A stretch of DNA of 16,389 nt from Bacillota bacterium (GTDB lineage Bacteria > Bacillota_A > Clostridia > Lachnospirales > Bianqueaceae). The number at the start of each line of letters is the position of its first letter. Within the stretch, counting starts at the first letter, position 1. Positions 1-7,948 of this stretch are shown here, piece by piece. The position numbers and the translations under genes are program-made. Location of the stretch: assembly GCA_017420625.1 (NCBI GenBank), contig JAFOIR010000004.1, positions 1 to 16,389 on the forward strand. The letters run 5' to 3'. The notes under the pieces are model-generated. The model saw only the letters and a program-made list of their open reading frames with translations. It had not been told where the DNA came from and did not search any database.

Positions 1-2155
1 CAGTGATGTCAGCTGGATCCGTGACATAGGGGAAGCGGTCAACATCTCACGTGCCTATACGAACCCGCTCAATGGTGAACAATCCATCGCTTTCTGCAAT
101 AGGATCTCGCTGCATGATTCTGAGACCAACAGTCTTCGGGACGCTATTTTGCTGCGTGTACTGCCGCTGACAGAACTCGAGCAAAAATGGGTCTTTCCGC
201 AGGAAGATCTTGAAAACGCTGAACTATCCGTGATCGATGCGGATGGAGATTATATTATCAAAGGCCATTCCTTTAAAAACTCCAGTTTTTTTGAGTTTTA
301 CAGGTCTTATAACACTGCAGATTCAGCATCGGCAAAGGAACTCTTTGAAAAGATCACTTCCTCCACTGGCTCTTTTACGATGCTCAACTCCCGAGGAGAG
401 GAATGTATCCTTGCTTATACCCCGGTTACTGCGGTAGGAAATTGGACGCTTCTCAGTTTCATGCCCATGGAGGATCTTGGTGAAAATAGTGAAAACTGGC
501 TCCTTATCGGTTTTGTATCGGCAGGCCTTCTGATCCTGTTCGTTTTTGACCTGGCCGTCATGGTTTACTTCAATAAGAAATTACAGGCATCAGCCAGAGA
601 AGCAGAGGCAGCCAATCAGGCGAAAACTGATTTTCTCTCTACGATGTCACATGATATCCGTACACCGATGAATGCGATCATCGGCCTTACCTCGATCGCA
701 GAAAGGAATTTGGGCGATACAGAATCGGTAGGTGAAAACCTGCGGAAGATCTCGATGGCCAGCAATCATCTGCTCACTCTGATCAATGATATTCTGGATA
801 TCTCCAAGGTGGAGAGCGGAAAACTGAACCTAAGCCCCTTGACCTTCTCAATCGTAGAGACGGTGGAAAAACTGGTGAATCTGTCTCAGCCGATGATCAA
901 GGAAAAGAATATCGATTTTAATTTCCGCATCGGCAAGATGGAAAAAGAATATTTCTATGCGGATCAGCTTCGGCTGAATCAGATCTATATCAACATTCTT
1001 TCCAACGCTATCAAATATACGGAGCCTGGTGGAAGAGTCAGTGTAGATATGCGTGAGGAGGAAAGCCCAAAAGCTGGCTGTATAAGACTGACATATAAGG
1101 TCTCTGATACCGGAATCGGCATGAGTCCGGAGTTTATGGCCAACATGTATCAGCCATTTTCACGCCAGACAGACAGCCGCGTGAACAAGATTCAGGGAAC
1201 AGGACTTGGACTTGCCATCACCAAACAGATGGTGGATCTGATGGAAGGCAGCATCGACTGCCAGAGCGAACAGGGCAAAGGCACGACATTTACTGTGATC
1301 CTGGATCTTCCCGTTGCAGATCGGCAAAGGGATGAAATGGTGCTCGATCCGATGGATATTCTGATCGTAGATGATGATGAGATCCTGCTGGATACAGCTG
1401 TTGATACCCTTGAATCCCTTGGTGTTACTGCGGAACATGCCAGCAGCGGACTGGAAGCACTCGGCATGATCACGCATCGGCATCAGGCCGGTCGGGATTA
1501 CAGCGTGGTGATTCTGGATTGGAAGATGCCGGATCTCGATGGTATCGAAACGATTCACCGGATCCGTAACGAAGTAGGAGTAGGTACGCCTATTTTGCTG
1601 ATCTCCGCTTATGATTGGTCGGATATTGAGGATAAGGCGAAGGAAGCGGGAGCAGATGGATTTGTCAGTAAACCGCTGTTCCGTTCCAAGCTGTACGATA
1701 CGATCAACACGCTTCTTGGAACCGAATCCAAGTCTGTTGAACCGGAGAATGATTATTCCGATATTGCAGGAATGAATATTCTGATTGCAGAAGATAATGA
1801 TATCAACTGGGAGATTATTTCTGCAATGCTTGGTATGTTTGGAATCACGACGGAACGCGCTGAAAATGGCCGTATCTGCGTGGAGAAAATGCGCCAGGCA
1901 GCCGAAGGAAGCTATGCCCTTATCTTTATGGATATCCAGATGCCGGAGATGAATGGGCTTGAGGCCACCAGGACGATTCGCAAACTGGAGGATCCATGGG
2001 CATCATCCATTCCGATCATCGCCATGACCGCAGATGCATTCTCGGAAAATGTTACTGAGTGCCTTAACGCCGGCATGAATGGACATATAGCAAAACCGAT
2101 CGACATTAAACTTGTTATCAAAGAGATCCGAAGGATCAAGGAGGAGAAATCATGA
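1..2155 (+). CDS. Hybrid sensor histidine kinase with two receiver domains (5' partial)
   Basis: Membrane sensor kinase of a multistep phosphorelay. The frame is open from base 2 with no stop, so the gene begins outside the window; the TTG at 149 is only an internal codon. In order: an extracytoplasmic stretch resembling the membrane-proximal half of a dCache domain (to about 490); one membrane helix (about 497-570); a short helical linker; HisKA with the phospho-acceptor motif SHDIRTPMN (His codon 650-652); and HATPase_c with an N box (NILSNAIKYT), G1 box (DTGIGMS) and G2 box (GTGLGLAI). Receiver 1 has LIVDDDE, phospho-acceptor Asp in LDWKMPDLDG (codon 1517-1519) and SKP. Receiver 2 has LIAEDND, Asp in FMDIQMPEMNG (codon 1931-1933) and AKP. 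Both receivers look intact. No HPt or DNA-binding domain is present, so the phosphate must pass to other proteins. Its stop overlaps the start of the binding-protein gene (ATGA). The ligand is unknown. Confidence 0.93.
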   Translation, partial: SDVSWIRDIGEAVNISRAYTNPLNGEQSIAFCNRISLHDSETNSLRDAILLRVLPLTELEQKWVFPQEDLENAELSVIDADGDYIIKGHSFKNSSFFEFYRSYNTADSASAKELFEKITSSTGSFTMLNSRGEECILAYTPVTAVGNWTLLSFMPMEDLGENSENWLLIGFVSAGLLILFVFDLAVMVYFNKKLQASAREAEAANQAKTDFLSTMSHDIRTPMNAIIGLTSIAERNLGDTESVGENLRKISMASNHLLTLINDILDISKVESGKLNLSPLTFSIVETVEKLVNLSQPMIKEKNIDFNFRIGKMEKEYFYADQLRLNQIYINILSNAIKYTEPGGRVSVDMREEESPKAGCIRLTYKVSDTGIGMSPEFMANMYQPFSRQTDSRVNKIQGTGLGLAITKQMVDLMEGSIDCQSEQGKGTTFTVILDLPVADRQRDEMVLDPMDILIVDDDEILLDTAVDTLESLGVTAEHASSGLEALGMITHRHQAGRDYSVVILDWKMPDLDGIETIHRIRNEVGVGTPILLISAYDWSDIEDKAKEAGADGFVSKPLFRSKLYDTINTLLGTESKSVEPENDYSDIAGMNILIAEDNDINWEIISAMLGMFGITTERAENGRICVEKMRQAAEGSYALIFMDIQMPEMNGLEATRTIRKLEDPWASSIPIIAMTADAFSENVTECLNAGMNGHIAKPIDIKLVIKEIRRIKEEKS

Positions 2156-3441
2156 AAAAACTGCTCTGCACCATTTTAGTCATCTGTATGTTTATTTCGC
2201 TTACAGCCTGCAGCGGCAAAGGACAGGAAGAAGCATCGGCCGGATTCAAACCATCTCTGGATACAGAAACAAACTGCAAGATCACGGTGGTTGGAAGCTA
2301 TGACAACTTTGAAGCCCTGGAAGCTTCATTCGACCGGTTCAATGAGCACTATCCGAATGTACAGCTTAGCTATGTAAAGCTGGATGACTACAACAATGTG
2401 CTGGCTGCAGCTCTGGACAGCAGTGACAAACCAAACATTTTCTTCTCCTATACATGGATGATCGGAAATGAACAGTATGATCCCGTCATCGCACATATGG
2501 AGGATCTTTCGGATTCTGCTCTTGGACTGAACTTAGGCTGCATTCGTCCTGGCCTGATCAATCATGATAAAAAAAATCACGTGCTCCTGGCACCGGTTTT
2601 CTCCAGAACCTATGGCATGCTGGTGAATGATGATCTGTTCAAAAAGGAAGAACTCAGCGTCCCGACCACATGGAAAGAACTGATGGATGTGTGTGAAGCG
2701 TTCAAAGGCAAAGGATATGCGAACCCCATGATGGGTTACAGCCTGAAATCATCCGGCTCTTTTATGTATACGATCGCATACCCGCTCTTTATCCAAACGC
2801 TGTCCCAAAATCCGGAAGCGCTGAAGCTGGCCAATGAACTGGATCCGGCTGCCGGCGAATACATGCGTCCGGCACTGGAAGGCGTGCAGAAGCTCATTGA
2901 GACTGGTTATATCGATCTGGCGGAATGTGACAAGATCGAAGACAGCTACACTCAGACGATCCTGCGCTTCTTCGAAGGGGATGTGCCCATGATGATCTGC
3001 ATCGCTGATACCGTCTCCGGTACCAAAAAGCGGGAGAGTCAGTCAGAAGCATTTACCAATTCTCCTTTCCAGTATTCCTTTGCACCGATCCCCATGTCTG
3101 ACGAGGGTGGCTATTTTATCGACAGTCCTTCCATCGAGTTCTCTGTGAACAAGGACTGCGAAAATCTGGATATGACCAATGAATTCATGCGGTTCCTGAT
3201 CAGCAATGAAGAGCTCAATGAAATGGCCTCCGTGAAGCGTCTCGTTACACCTACCGCCAATCTGTCCCTGAATTCTGTTTATGCGGCTTTCGCCAAGGTG
3301 CCCTCCGAGCGTATCATCTCTCCGGAAGTGCTTGGCATTACGGATCCGCTTACGGTGCAGATCCGACTGGCCGCATTCCGGGTTGGAAAAGGTGAGATTT
3401 CCATCGATGAAGCTGTTGGCATGTACGGTAGTTTTGAATAA
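2152..3441 (+). CDS. Extracellular solute-binding lipoprotein (family 1 type)
   Basis: Lipid-anchored solute-binding protein of 429 aa, of the kind that captures sugars or oligosaccharides for ABC importers. The N-terminus has a Lys-rich start (MKKLLC), a hydrophobic segment and the lipobox LTAC, so the mature protein should begin at Cys20, followed by a polar linker. The rest fits the SBP_bac_1/SBP_bac_8 fold: an early ITVVGSYDNFEALEASF strand-helix, then a central LVNDDLFKKEELSVPTTWKEL segment (split here as LVNDDLFKKE and ELSVPTTWKEL), typical of this family. AAGGAGGAG at 2138-2146 sits 5 nt before the ATG. The start overlaps the kinase stop by 4 bp, implying translational coupling, and a terminator follows. 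No permease or ATPase gene is adjacent. It may therefore present ligand to the kinase rather than, or as well as, serving transport. That role is inference; the ligand cannot be read from sequence. Confidence 0.88.
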   Translation: MKKLLCTILVICMFISLTACSGKGQEEASAGFKPSLDTETNCKITVVGSYDNFEALEASFDRFNEHYPNVQLSYVKLDDYNNVLAAALDSSDKPNIFFSYTWMIGNEQYDPVIAHMEDLSDSALGLNLGCIRPGLINHDKKNHVLLAPVFSRTYGMLVNDDLFKKEELSVPTTWKELMDVCEAFKGKGYANPMMGYSLKSSGSFMYTIAYPLFIQTLSQNPEALKLANELDPAAGEYMRPALEGVQKLIETGYIDLAECDKIEDSYTQTILRFFEGDVPMMICIADTVSGTKKRESQSEAFTNSPFQYSFAPIPMSDEGGYFIDSPSIEFSVNKDCENLDMTNEFMRFLISNEELNEMASVKRLVTPTANLSLNSVYAAFAKVPSERIISPEVLGITDPLTVQIRLAAFRVGKGEISIDEAVGMYGSFE

Positions 3442-3464
3442 AGTATCAAAGACAGCATTTTCCG

Positions 3465-3497
3465 GAACCCAGATAAACCTGGGTTCTTTTTTTCTTT
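3465..3497 (+). terminator. Intrinsic terminator after the binding-protein gene
   Basis: The arm GAACCCAG (3465-3472) pairs perfectly with CTGGGTTC (3479-3486) around a 6-nt loop, and seven T residues follow at once (3487-3493), then C and three more T. It lies 23 bp after the binding-protein stop and separates the sensory unit from pcrA. This is a textbook Rho-independent terminator. Confidence 0.93.
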
Positions 3498-3521
3498 ATG
3501 GATGCTTTTTTCTGACGCCTG

Positions 3522-3537
3522 TGGTATAATGTCATTT
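3522..3537 (+). promoter_or_regulatory. Extended -10 promoter of pcrA-ligA
   Basis: TGGTATAAT at 3522-3530 is a perfect TATAAT with an extended -10 TG. No good -35 hexamer is seen at 16-18 bp spacing (3502-3507 is ATGCTT), which extended -10 promoters tolerate. Transcription would begin about 7 nt downstream, near 3536-3538, which is the likely pcrA start codon (ATG 3538). The promoter therefore lies inside any longer version of the reading frame, which argues for the 3538 start. Confidence 0.7.
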
Positions 3538-5883
3538 ATGGATAAATATGAAAACCTTAATGAAATGCAGCGGCGTGCCGTTTATCAGACCGAAGGTCCG
3601 GTTCTGATCCTGGCCGGTGCCGGCAGTGGAAAAACCAGAGTACTGACCCACCGGATCAGCTATCTGATCGAAGAGATGAAAGTTCCGGCATATCGGATCC
3701 TGGCCATAACCTTTACAAACAAAGCAGCCAAAGAAATGAGAGAAAGAGCCTCTTCCCTGATCGGAGAGGCTGTTTCTGATGCCTGGATCTCGACCTTTCA
3801 CAGTGCCTGCATTCGTATTCTGAAGCGCTATGCAGACAGGATTGGTTATGAAAACAACTTTACGATCTACGATCCGGAAGATCAGAAAGCTGTGATCCGG
3901 CGGATATTAAAGGAGCTGAATATTTCTGATAAGATGTTTACTCCTCGAGCAATTCTTGCTGAAATCAGCAATGCGAAAGACGAAATGATCGGACCTAAAG
4001 CCTATATGGAGAAGGTTAAAAGCGGAGATCTTTTCAAGAAGAAAACAGCCCTGGTCTATGAACAATATCAAAAGGTCCTGTTCGAAAACCATGCAATGGA
4101 CTTTGACGACATCATTTCCAATACGGTGCGCCTTTTTCAGACCAATGCGGATGTACTGGATTATTATCAGGAAAAATTCCGTTATATCATGGTAGACGAG
4201 TATCAGGACACGAATACTGCTCAGTATCTGCTGATTCGGCTGCTTGCCGACAAGTACCGTAATCTGTGCGTCGTCGGAGATGATGATCAATCGATCTATC
4301 GTTTCCGGGGAGCGAATATCAACAACATTCTTGATTTTGAAAAGGATTTCAAGGATGCCATGGTCGTCCGGCTGGAACAGAATTATCGCTCTACGAAGAC
4401 AATACTGGATGCGGCAAACCATGTCATCCGAAATAATGAAAGCCGAAAAGAGAAAAAACTCTGGACTGAAAACGAGCAGGGAGAGAAGATCCAGGTCCGT
4501 GAGACGATGACAGAAAATGATGAGGCCCATTTTGTCGCCTCTGAGATCCATGATCTCGTACAGGACGGAGGATACAAATACCAGGACGTTGCTCTTTTGT
4601 ATCGGACGAACGCTCAGTCCCGAGCACTCGAGGAACAGTTGGTCCTGGCAGCGATTCCTTACCGCTTGTATGGAGGAACTCCCTTCTATCAGCGTAAGGA
4701 GATCAAAGACCTTCTTTGTTATCTCAGACTGACAGCGAATGATTACGACTATGTTGCAGCTGAACGGATCATCAACGTGCCGACGCGAGGAATCGGTGCC
4801 GTGACCAGTGAAAAAGTCAGAAGCTTTGCCGTAGAAGGCGGCTGGGGGATCACGGAAGTCTGCGATATGTCCCCTGAGATCCAGGATCTCAGAAGAAGTG
4901 CCGGGAAACTTTCAGCTTTTTCCGGCCTTATGACAAGCTTCAGGGAAGCAAGCGAGAGCGGAAACCGAATCGGAGCACTGATCAATCTGATTCTGAAAGA
5001 AACAGAATACATCGCATATCTGCAGGCAGATGATCCAACGAAACTGGAGGACCGCCAGCAGAATATCGATGAATTGATCGCCAGAGCCGATCAGTATGAA
5101 GCACAGAACGAAGAACCTTCACTTGCCGGTTTTCTGGATGAACTGTCCCTGGTTGCGGCGATCGATGAGTTTGAAGAGGGAGCAGATGTTGTATCCCTGA
5201 TGACTTTGCACTCAGCTAAAGGCCTGGAATTTCCGGTCGTATTCATGACCGGAATGGAAGACGGAATCTTCCCGGGCTATATGAGTCTGACTTCTGCCAG
5301 CCCGGAAGATCTGGAAGAAGAAAGAAGGCTTTGCTATGTCGGCATTACCCGGGCGCAGAAAAAACTGTATTTGTGTTATGCCAAATCCCGTCATATCCAT
5401 GGAATGGAGCAGCTCTCCAAACCGTCTCTGTTTTTACGGGAACTGCCTGCCGGTGCGATCAACAAGGAATCATCGGAAGATCCCGCTATGGATGATATTC
5501 CTCAGTTTTTGTCACGTTCTGCAGGCAGGCCATATGGCCGCACCGGAAGAAGCCTTTGGGCAGAAGAGATCCGTGAAAGAGAAAACCCGTATCTTTCCCG
5601 AACCGGCAATACAGATCATTCAGGAAACGGACCAAGGCAGAGCGGCTATTCACAGATTAACAGTGCTTCTGTGTCGAAAGGGTCTTCAACAGGCATTAAA
5701 AATGAAGCACCGGCCGGTATGGAGCATCTGCAGGTAGGCGATGTGGTCATGCATAAGAAATTTGGTCTGGGTACTGTCACGGAAGTCAAGTCTGTCAACG
5801 CAGATTATCAGGTCAGAGTCAACTTTTCCAAAGTCGGAGAGAAACTTCTTTTCGCCAAATTGGCGGGACTGAAAAAGATGTAA
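3538..5883 (+). CDS. pcrA: ATP-dependent DNA helicase PcrA (UvrD/Rep family, SF1A)
   Basis: 3'-5' DNA helicase used in nucleotide-excision repair, plasmid replication and removal of proteins or RNA polymerase from DNA. With the start at 3538 the protein has 781 aa, normal for PcrA. Motifs in order: Q motif LNEMQ (Q11); Walker A GAGSGKT (K32); Ia TFTNKAAKEM; Walker B MVDEYQDTN; III VVGDDDQSIYRFRGA; IV LEQNYRST; V LHSAKGLEFPVVF; VI RRLCYVGITRAQKKLYL. A poorly conserved linker precedes a C-terminal Tudor-like domain (VGDVVMHKKFGLGTVTEV), which in PcrA contacts RNA polymerase. The frame also allows an ATG at 3502, but that would place the promoter inside the gene and adds residues (MLFSDACGIMSF) unlike the family. 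Neither start has a visible Shine-Dalgarno site. It forms an operon with ligA, 16 bp downstream. Confidence 0.96.
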   Translation: MDKYENLNEMQRRAVYQTEGPVLILAGAGSGKTRVLTHRISYLIEEMKVPAYRILAITFTNKAAKEMRERASSLIGEAVSDAWISTFHSACIRILKRYADRIGYENNFTIYDPEDQKAVIRRILKELNISDKMFTPRAILAEISNAKDEMIGPKAYMEKVKSGDLFKKKTALVYEQYQKVLFENHAMDFDDIISNTVRLFQTNADVLDYYQEKFRYIMVDEYQDTNTAQYLLIRLLADKYRNLCVVGDDDQSIYRFRGANINNILDFEKDFKDAMVVRLEQNYRSTKTILDAANHVIRNNESRKEKKLWTENEQGEKIQVRETMTENDEAHFVASEIHDLVQDGGYKYQDVALLYRTNAQSRALEEQLVLAAIPYRLYGGTPFYQRKEIKDLLCYLRLTANDYDYVAAERIINVPTRGIGAVTSEKVRSFAVEGGWGITEVCDMSPEIQDLRRSAGKLSAFSGLMTSFREASESGNRIGALINLILKETEYIAYLQADDPTKLEDRQQNIDELIARADQYEAQNEEPSLAGFLDELSLVAAIDEFEEGADVVSLMTLHSAKGLEFPVVFMTGMEDGIFPGYMSLTSASPEDLEEERRLCYVGITRAQKKLYLCYAKSRHIHGMEQLSKPSLFLRELPAGAINKESSEDPAMDDIPQFLSRSAGRPYGRTGRSLWAEEIRERENPYLSRTGNTDHSGNGPRQSGYSQINSASVSKGSSTGIKNEAPAGMEHLQVGDVVMHKKFGLGTVTEVKSVNADYQVRVNFSKVGEKLLFAKLAGLKKM

Positions 5884-5899
5884 CAGATAGGAGCAGAGG

Positions 5900-7867
5900 A
5901 TGGATAAGAAGGAACGGATGCGCTATCTCGTTGAAGTGCTCAATGAGGCTGCGCGTGCCTATTATTCCGAAGAAAAAGAGATCATGTCCAACCTGGAATA
6001 CGACAGGCTCTATGATGAACTAAGTATCCTTGAAAAGGAAACGGGCATCATCCTGGCGAGTTCTCCCACACAAAAAGTGGGATACGAGATCGTAAGCGAA
6101 TTGCCCAAAGTTCACCATGCTGTACCTATGAAATCACTGGATAAGACGAAAGACCTTTCGGCACTTCAGTCTTTTCTCGGGAATGAAAAAGGCATGCTTT
6201 CCTGGAAACTCGATGGTCTGACAGTCGTTTTGACCTATGAAGGAGGAAATCTGCAGCAGGCTGCAACTCGTGGTAATGGAGAAGTAGGGGAAGTCATCAC
6301 GTCCAATGCCCGTGTTTTTGAAGGTGTTCCGCTCAGAATCCCCTTTGAAGGCCATCTGGTGGTACGGGGTGAGGCACTGATCTCTTATGAGAATTTCAAA
6401 AAGATCAATGATCTGCTTCCGCCGGACGAACAATACAAAAATCCAAGAAATCTGTGCAGCGGTTCCGTTCGGCAGCTGGATTCCCGAATCGCGAAACAGC
6501 GGCATGTTCATGTCATGGTTTATACTTTTATCGAAGCTGATCTTCCGATGGAGAAGTTTGAAGATTCCAAGGAAAAGGAGCTTCTGTGGCTGAAATCCCT
6601 TGGATTTGATCCGGTACCGTATCGTATGGTTACATCGGATACTCTTCCGGAGGCTGAAAAAACGTTTACAGACTCCGTAAGCAGATATGCCTATCCTGTG
6701 GATGGATTGGTTCTGACAATGGACAGTATCGAGAAGTCTGCAAGTTTGGGTTCAACTGCTAAATTTCCCAGAGATTCCATGGCATTTAAATGGCAGGATG
6801 AACAGGCTGCCACAAAGCTGCTGGAGGTGGAGTGGAGTCCGTCCCGCACGGGTCTGATCAATCCGGTGGCGATCTTTGAACCAGTCGAACTTGAAGGAAC
6901 AACTGTCAAACGTGCAAGCATTCATAATGTCAGCATCATCCGGGAACTCAAACTGGGAATCGGGGATACGATCACGGTCTATAAAGCCAATATGATCATC
7001 CCGCAGATCGCAGACAATCTCACGCAGTCCGATACTCTGCCTGTTCCTGAATTCTGCCCGCGATGCGGGGGCAAGACGGAGATCCTTACCAGAGAGGACG
7101 TTCAGGTGCTGGTCTGTACGAATCCTTCCTGCCCGGCAAAGTCACTGAAAGCGCTTGAACACTTCGTCTCCAGAGCAGGAATGAATATCGACGGAATTTC
7201 TGAGTCGATCATTGAGCGCCTTTCAGATCAGGGATTGATTGGTTCCTTTGCGGATCTTTATCGACTGAAGGATCATCGAAGTATCATTGAGCAGATGGAA
7301 GGTTTTGGTGTCAAATCGTGTGATAAATTGCTGGATGCTGTTGAACGATCCCGTCATACAGAGCTTTTCCGGCTGCTGGCTGCAATCGGGATTCCCGGGA
7401 TCGGAACTGCTGCAGCGAGACTTCTGGCTGATGCGATGAATCAGGATCTCTCTGCACTTGAAGCGGCAGATGAAACGACTCTTTCTTCCATCGAAGGGAT
7501 CGGTCCGGTTATGGCAGGAGATATTTTCCGCTTCTTCAGGCAGGAAGAGAACCGTCAGATGCTGAGCGATCTGCTGCAGTATCTGGAAATTGCTCGTCCG
7601 GATGATGCGGATACGCCGGAAACTTCGGGAAAAAGCCTGAAAGGTATGACATTTGTTATTACCGGATCGCTTGATCATTTTGAAAACAGAGATCAGCTGA
7701 AAGATCTGCTGATTGAGCGAGGGGCAAAAGTAGCCGGCAGTGTCAGTAAGAATACCACTTATCTGGTCAACAATGACAGCAACAGCACATCCTCCAAGAA
7801 TAAAAAAGCAAAAGAGCTGGGTGTTCCGGTCATTACGGAAGACGAGCTTCTTGCGATTTTACGTTGA
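5900..7867 (+). CDS. ligA: NAD+-dependent DNA ligase LigA
   Basis: Seals DNA nicks with NAD+ as the AMP donor, in replication and repair. It has 655 aa, near the usual 650-670. Domains: Ia (residues about 1-60, with AYY and LEYDRLYDEL for NMN binding); nucleotidyltransferase with active-site Lys103 in WKLDG, Glu158 in VRGEA and AFKW; OB fold (SRTGLINPVAIFEPVEL); zinc finger with Cys386, Cys389, Cys406 and Cys411; helix-hairpin-helix region (GIPGIGTAAARLL); and a C-terminal BRCT domain (from LKGMTFVITGSLD). Several normally conserved residues differ: NLEYD where DxEYD is usual (Asn31), TRGNG for TRGDG (Asn126) and GEVIT for GEDVT. These look like a lineage variant rather than decay, because catalytic residues remain. 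TAGGAG at 5888-5893 is 6 nt before the ATG. Co-transcription with pcrA is typical of Bacillota. Confidence 0.96.
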   Translation: MDKKERMRYLVEVLNEAARAYYSEEKEIMSNLEYDRLYDELSILEKETGIILASSPTQKVGYEIVSELPKVHHAVPMKSLDKTKDLSALQSFLGNEKGMLSWKLDGLTVVLTYEGGNLQQAATRGNGEVGEVITSNARVFEGVPLRIPFEGHLVVRGEALISYENFKKINDLLPPDEQYKNPRNLCSGSVRQLDSRIAKQRHVHVMVYTFIEADLPMEKFEDSKEKELLWLKSLGFDPVPYRMVTSDTLPEAEKTFTDSVSRYAYPVDGLVLTMDSIEKSASLGSTAKFPRDSMAFKWQDEQAATKLLEVEWSPSRTGLINPVAIFEPVELEGTTVKRASIHNVSIIRELKLGIGDTITVYKANMIIPQIADNLTQSDTLPVPEFCPRCGGKTEILTREDVQVLVCTNPSCPAKSLKALEHFVSRAGMNIDGISESIIERLSDQGLIGSFADLYRLKDHRSIIEQMEGFGVKSCDKLLDAVERSRHTELFRLLAAIGIPGIGTAAARLLADAMNQDLSALEAADETTLSSIEGIGPVMAGDIFRFFRQEENRQMLSDLLQYLEIARPDDADTPETSGKSLKGMTFVITGSLDHFENRDQLKDLLIERGAKVAGSVSKNTTYLVNNDSNSTSSKNKKAKELGVPVITEDELLAILR

Positions 7868-7901
7868 CCAAACGCGCATGGTATGATATATTTACTATAA
7901 T
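7864..7901 (+). promoter_or_regulatory. Probable promoter of the glycogen operon
   Basis: The sequence offers overlapping sigma-A-like elements. TTGACC (7864-7869), which contains the ligA stop TGA, is followed after 17 bp by TATATT (7887-7892). An extended -10, TGGTATGAT (7879-7887), resembles the pcrA one. TATAAT lies at 7896-7901. Which is used cannot be decided here. The 81-bp gap to glgB shows no terminator, so some read-through from ligA is likely. An SD site (AAAGAGGA, 7935-7942) lies 6 nt before the glgB ATG. The leader also holds a weak TTTCG/CGAAA pair that I do not regard as significant. Confidence 0.6.
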
Positions 7902-7948
7902 AATAAGTCGGTCCGTTTCGACAAATACTGAGCGAAAGAGGAACTATC

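Noticed and set aside
149..151. TTG at 149 as the kinase start
   Set aside because: The frame is open back to base 2, no Shine-Dalgarno sequence precedes it, and the Cache-like sequence continues upstream.
3502..3540. Longer PcrA start at ATG 3502
   Set aside because: It has no ribosome binding site, its extra 12 residues do not resemble PcrA, and the -10 element would lie inside the gene.
7866..7881. Possible catabolite-response (cre) site near the glgB promoter
   Set aside because: AAACGCGC shares a core with cre, but the flanking bases do not fit the consensus, notably the TG and CA ends at the right spacing.
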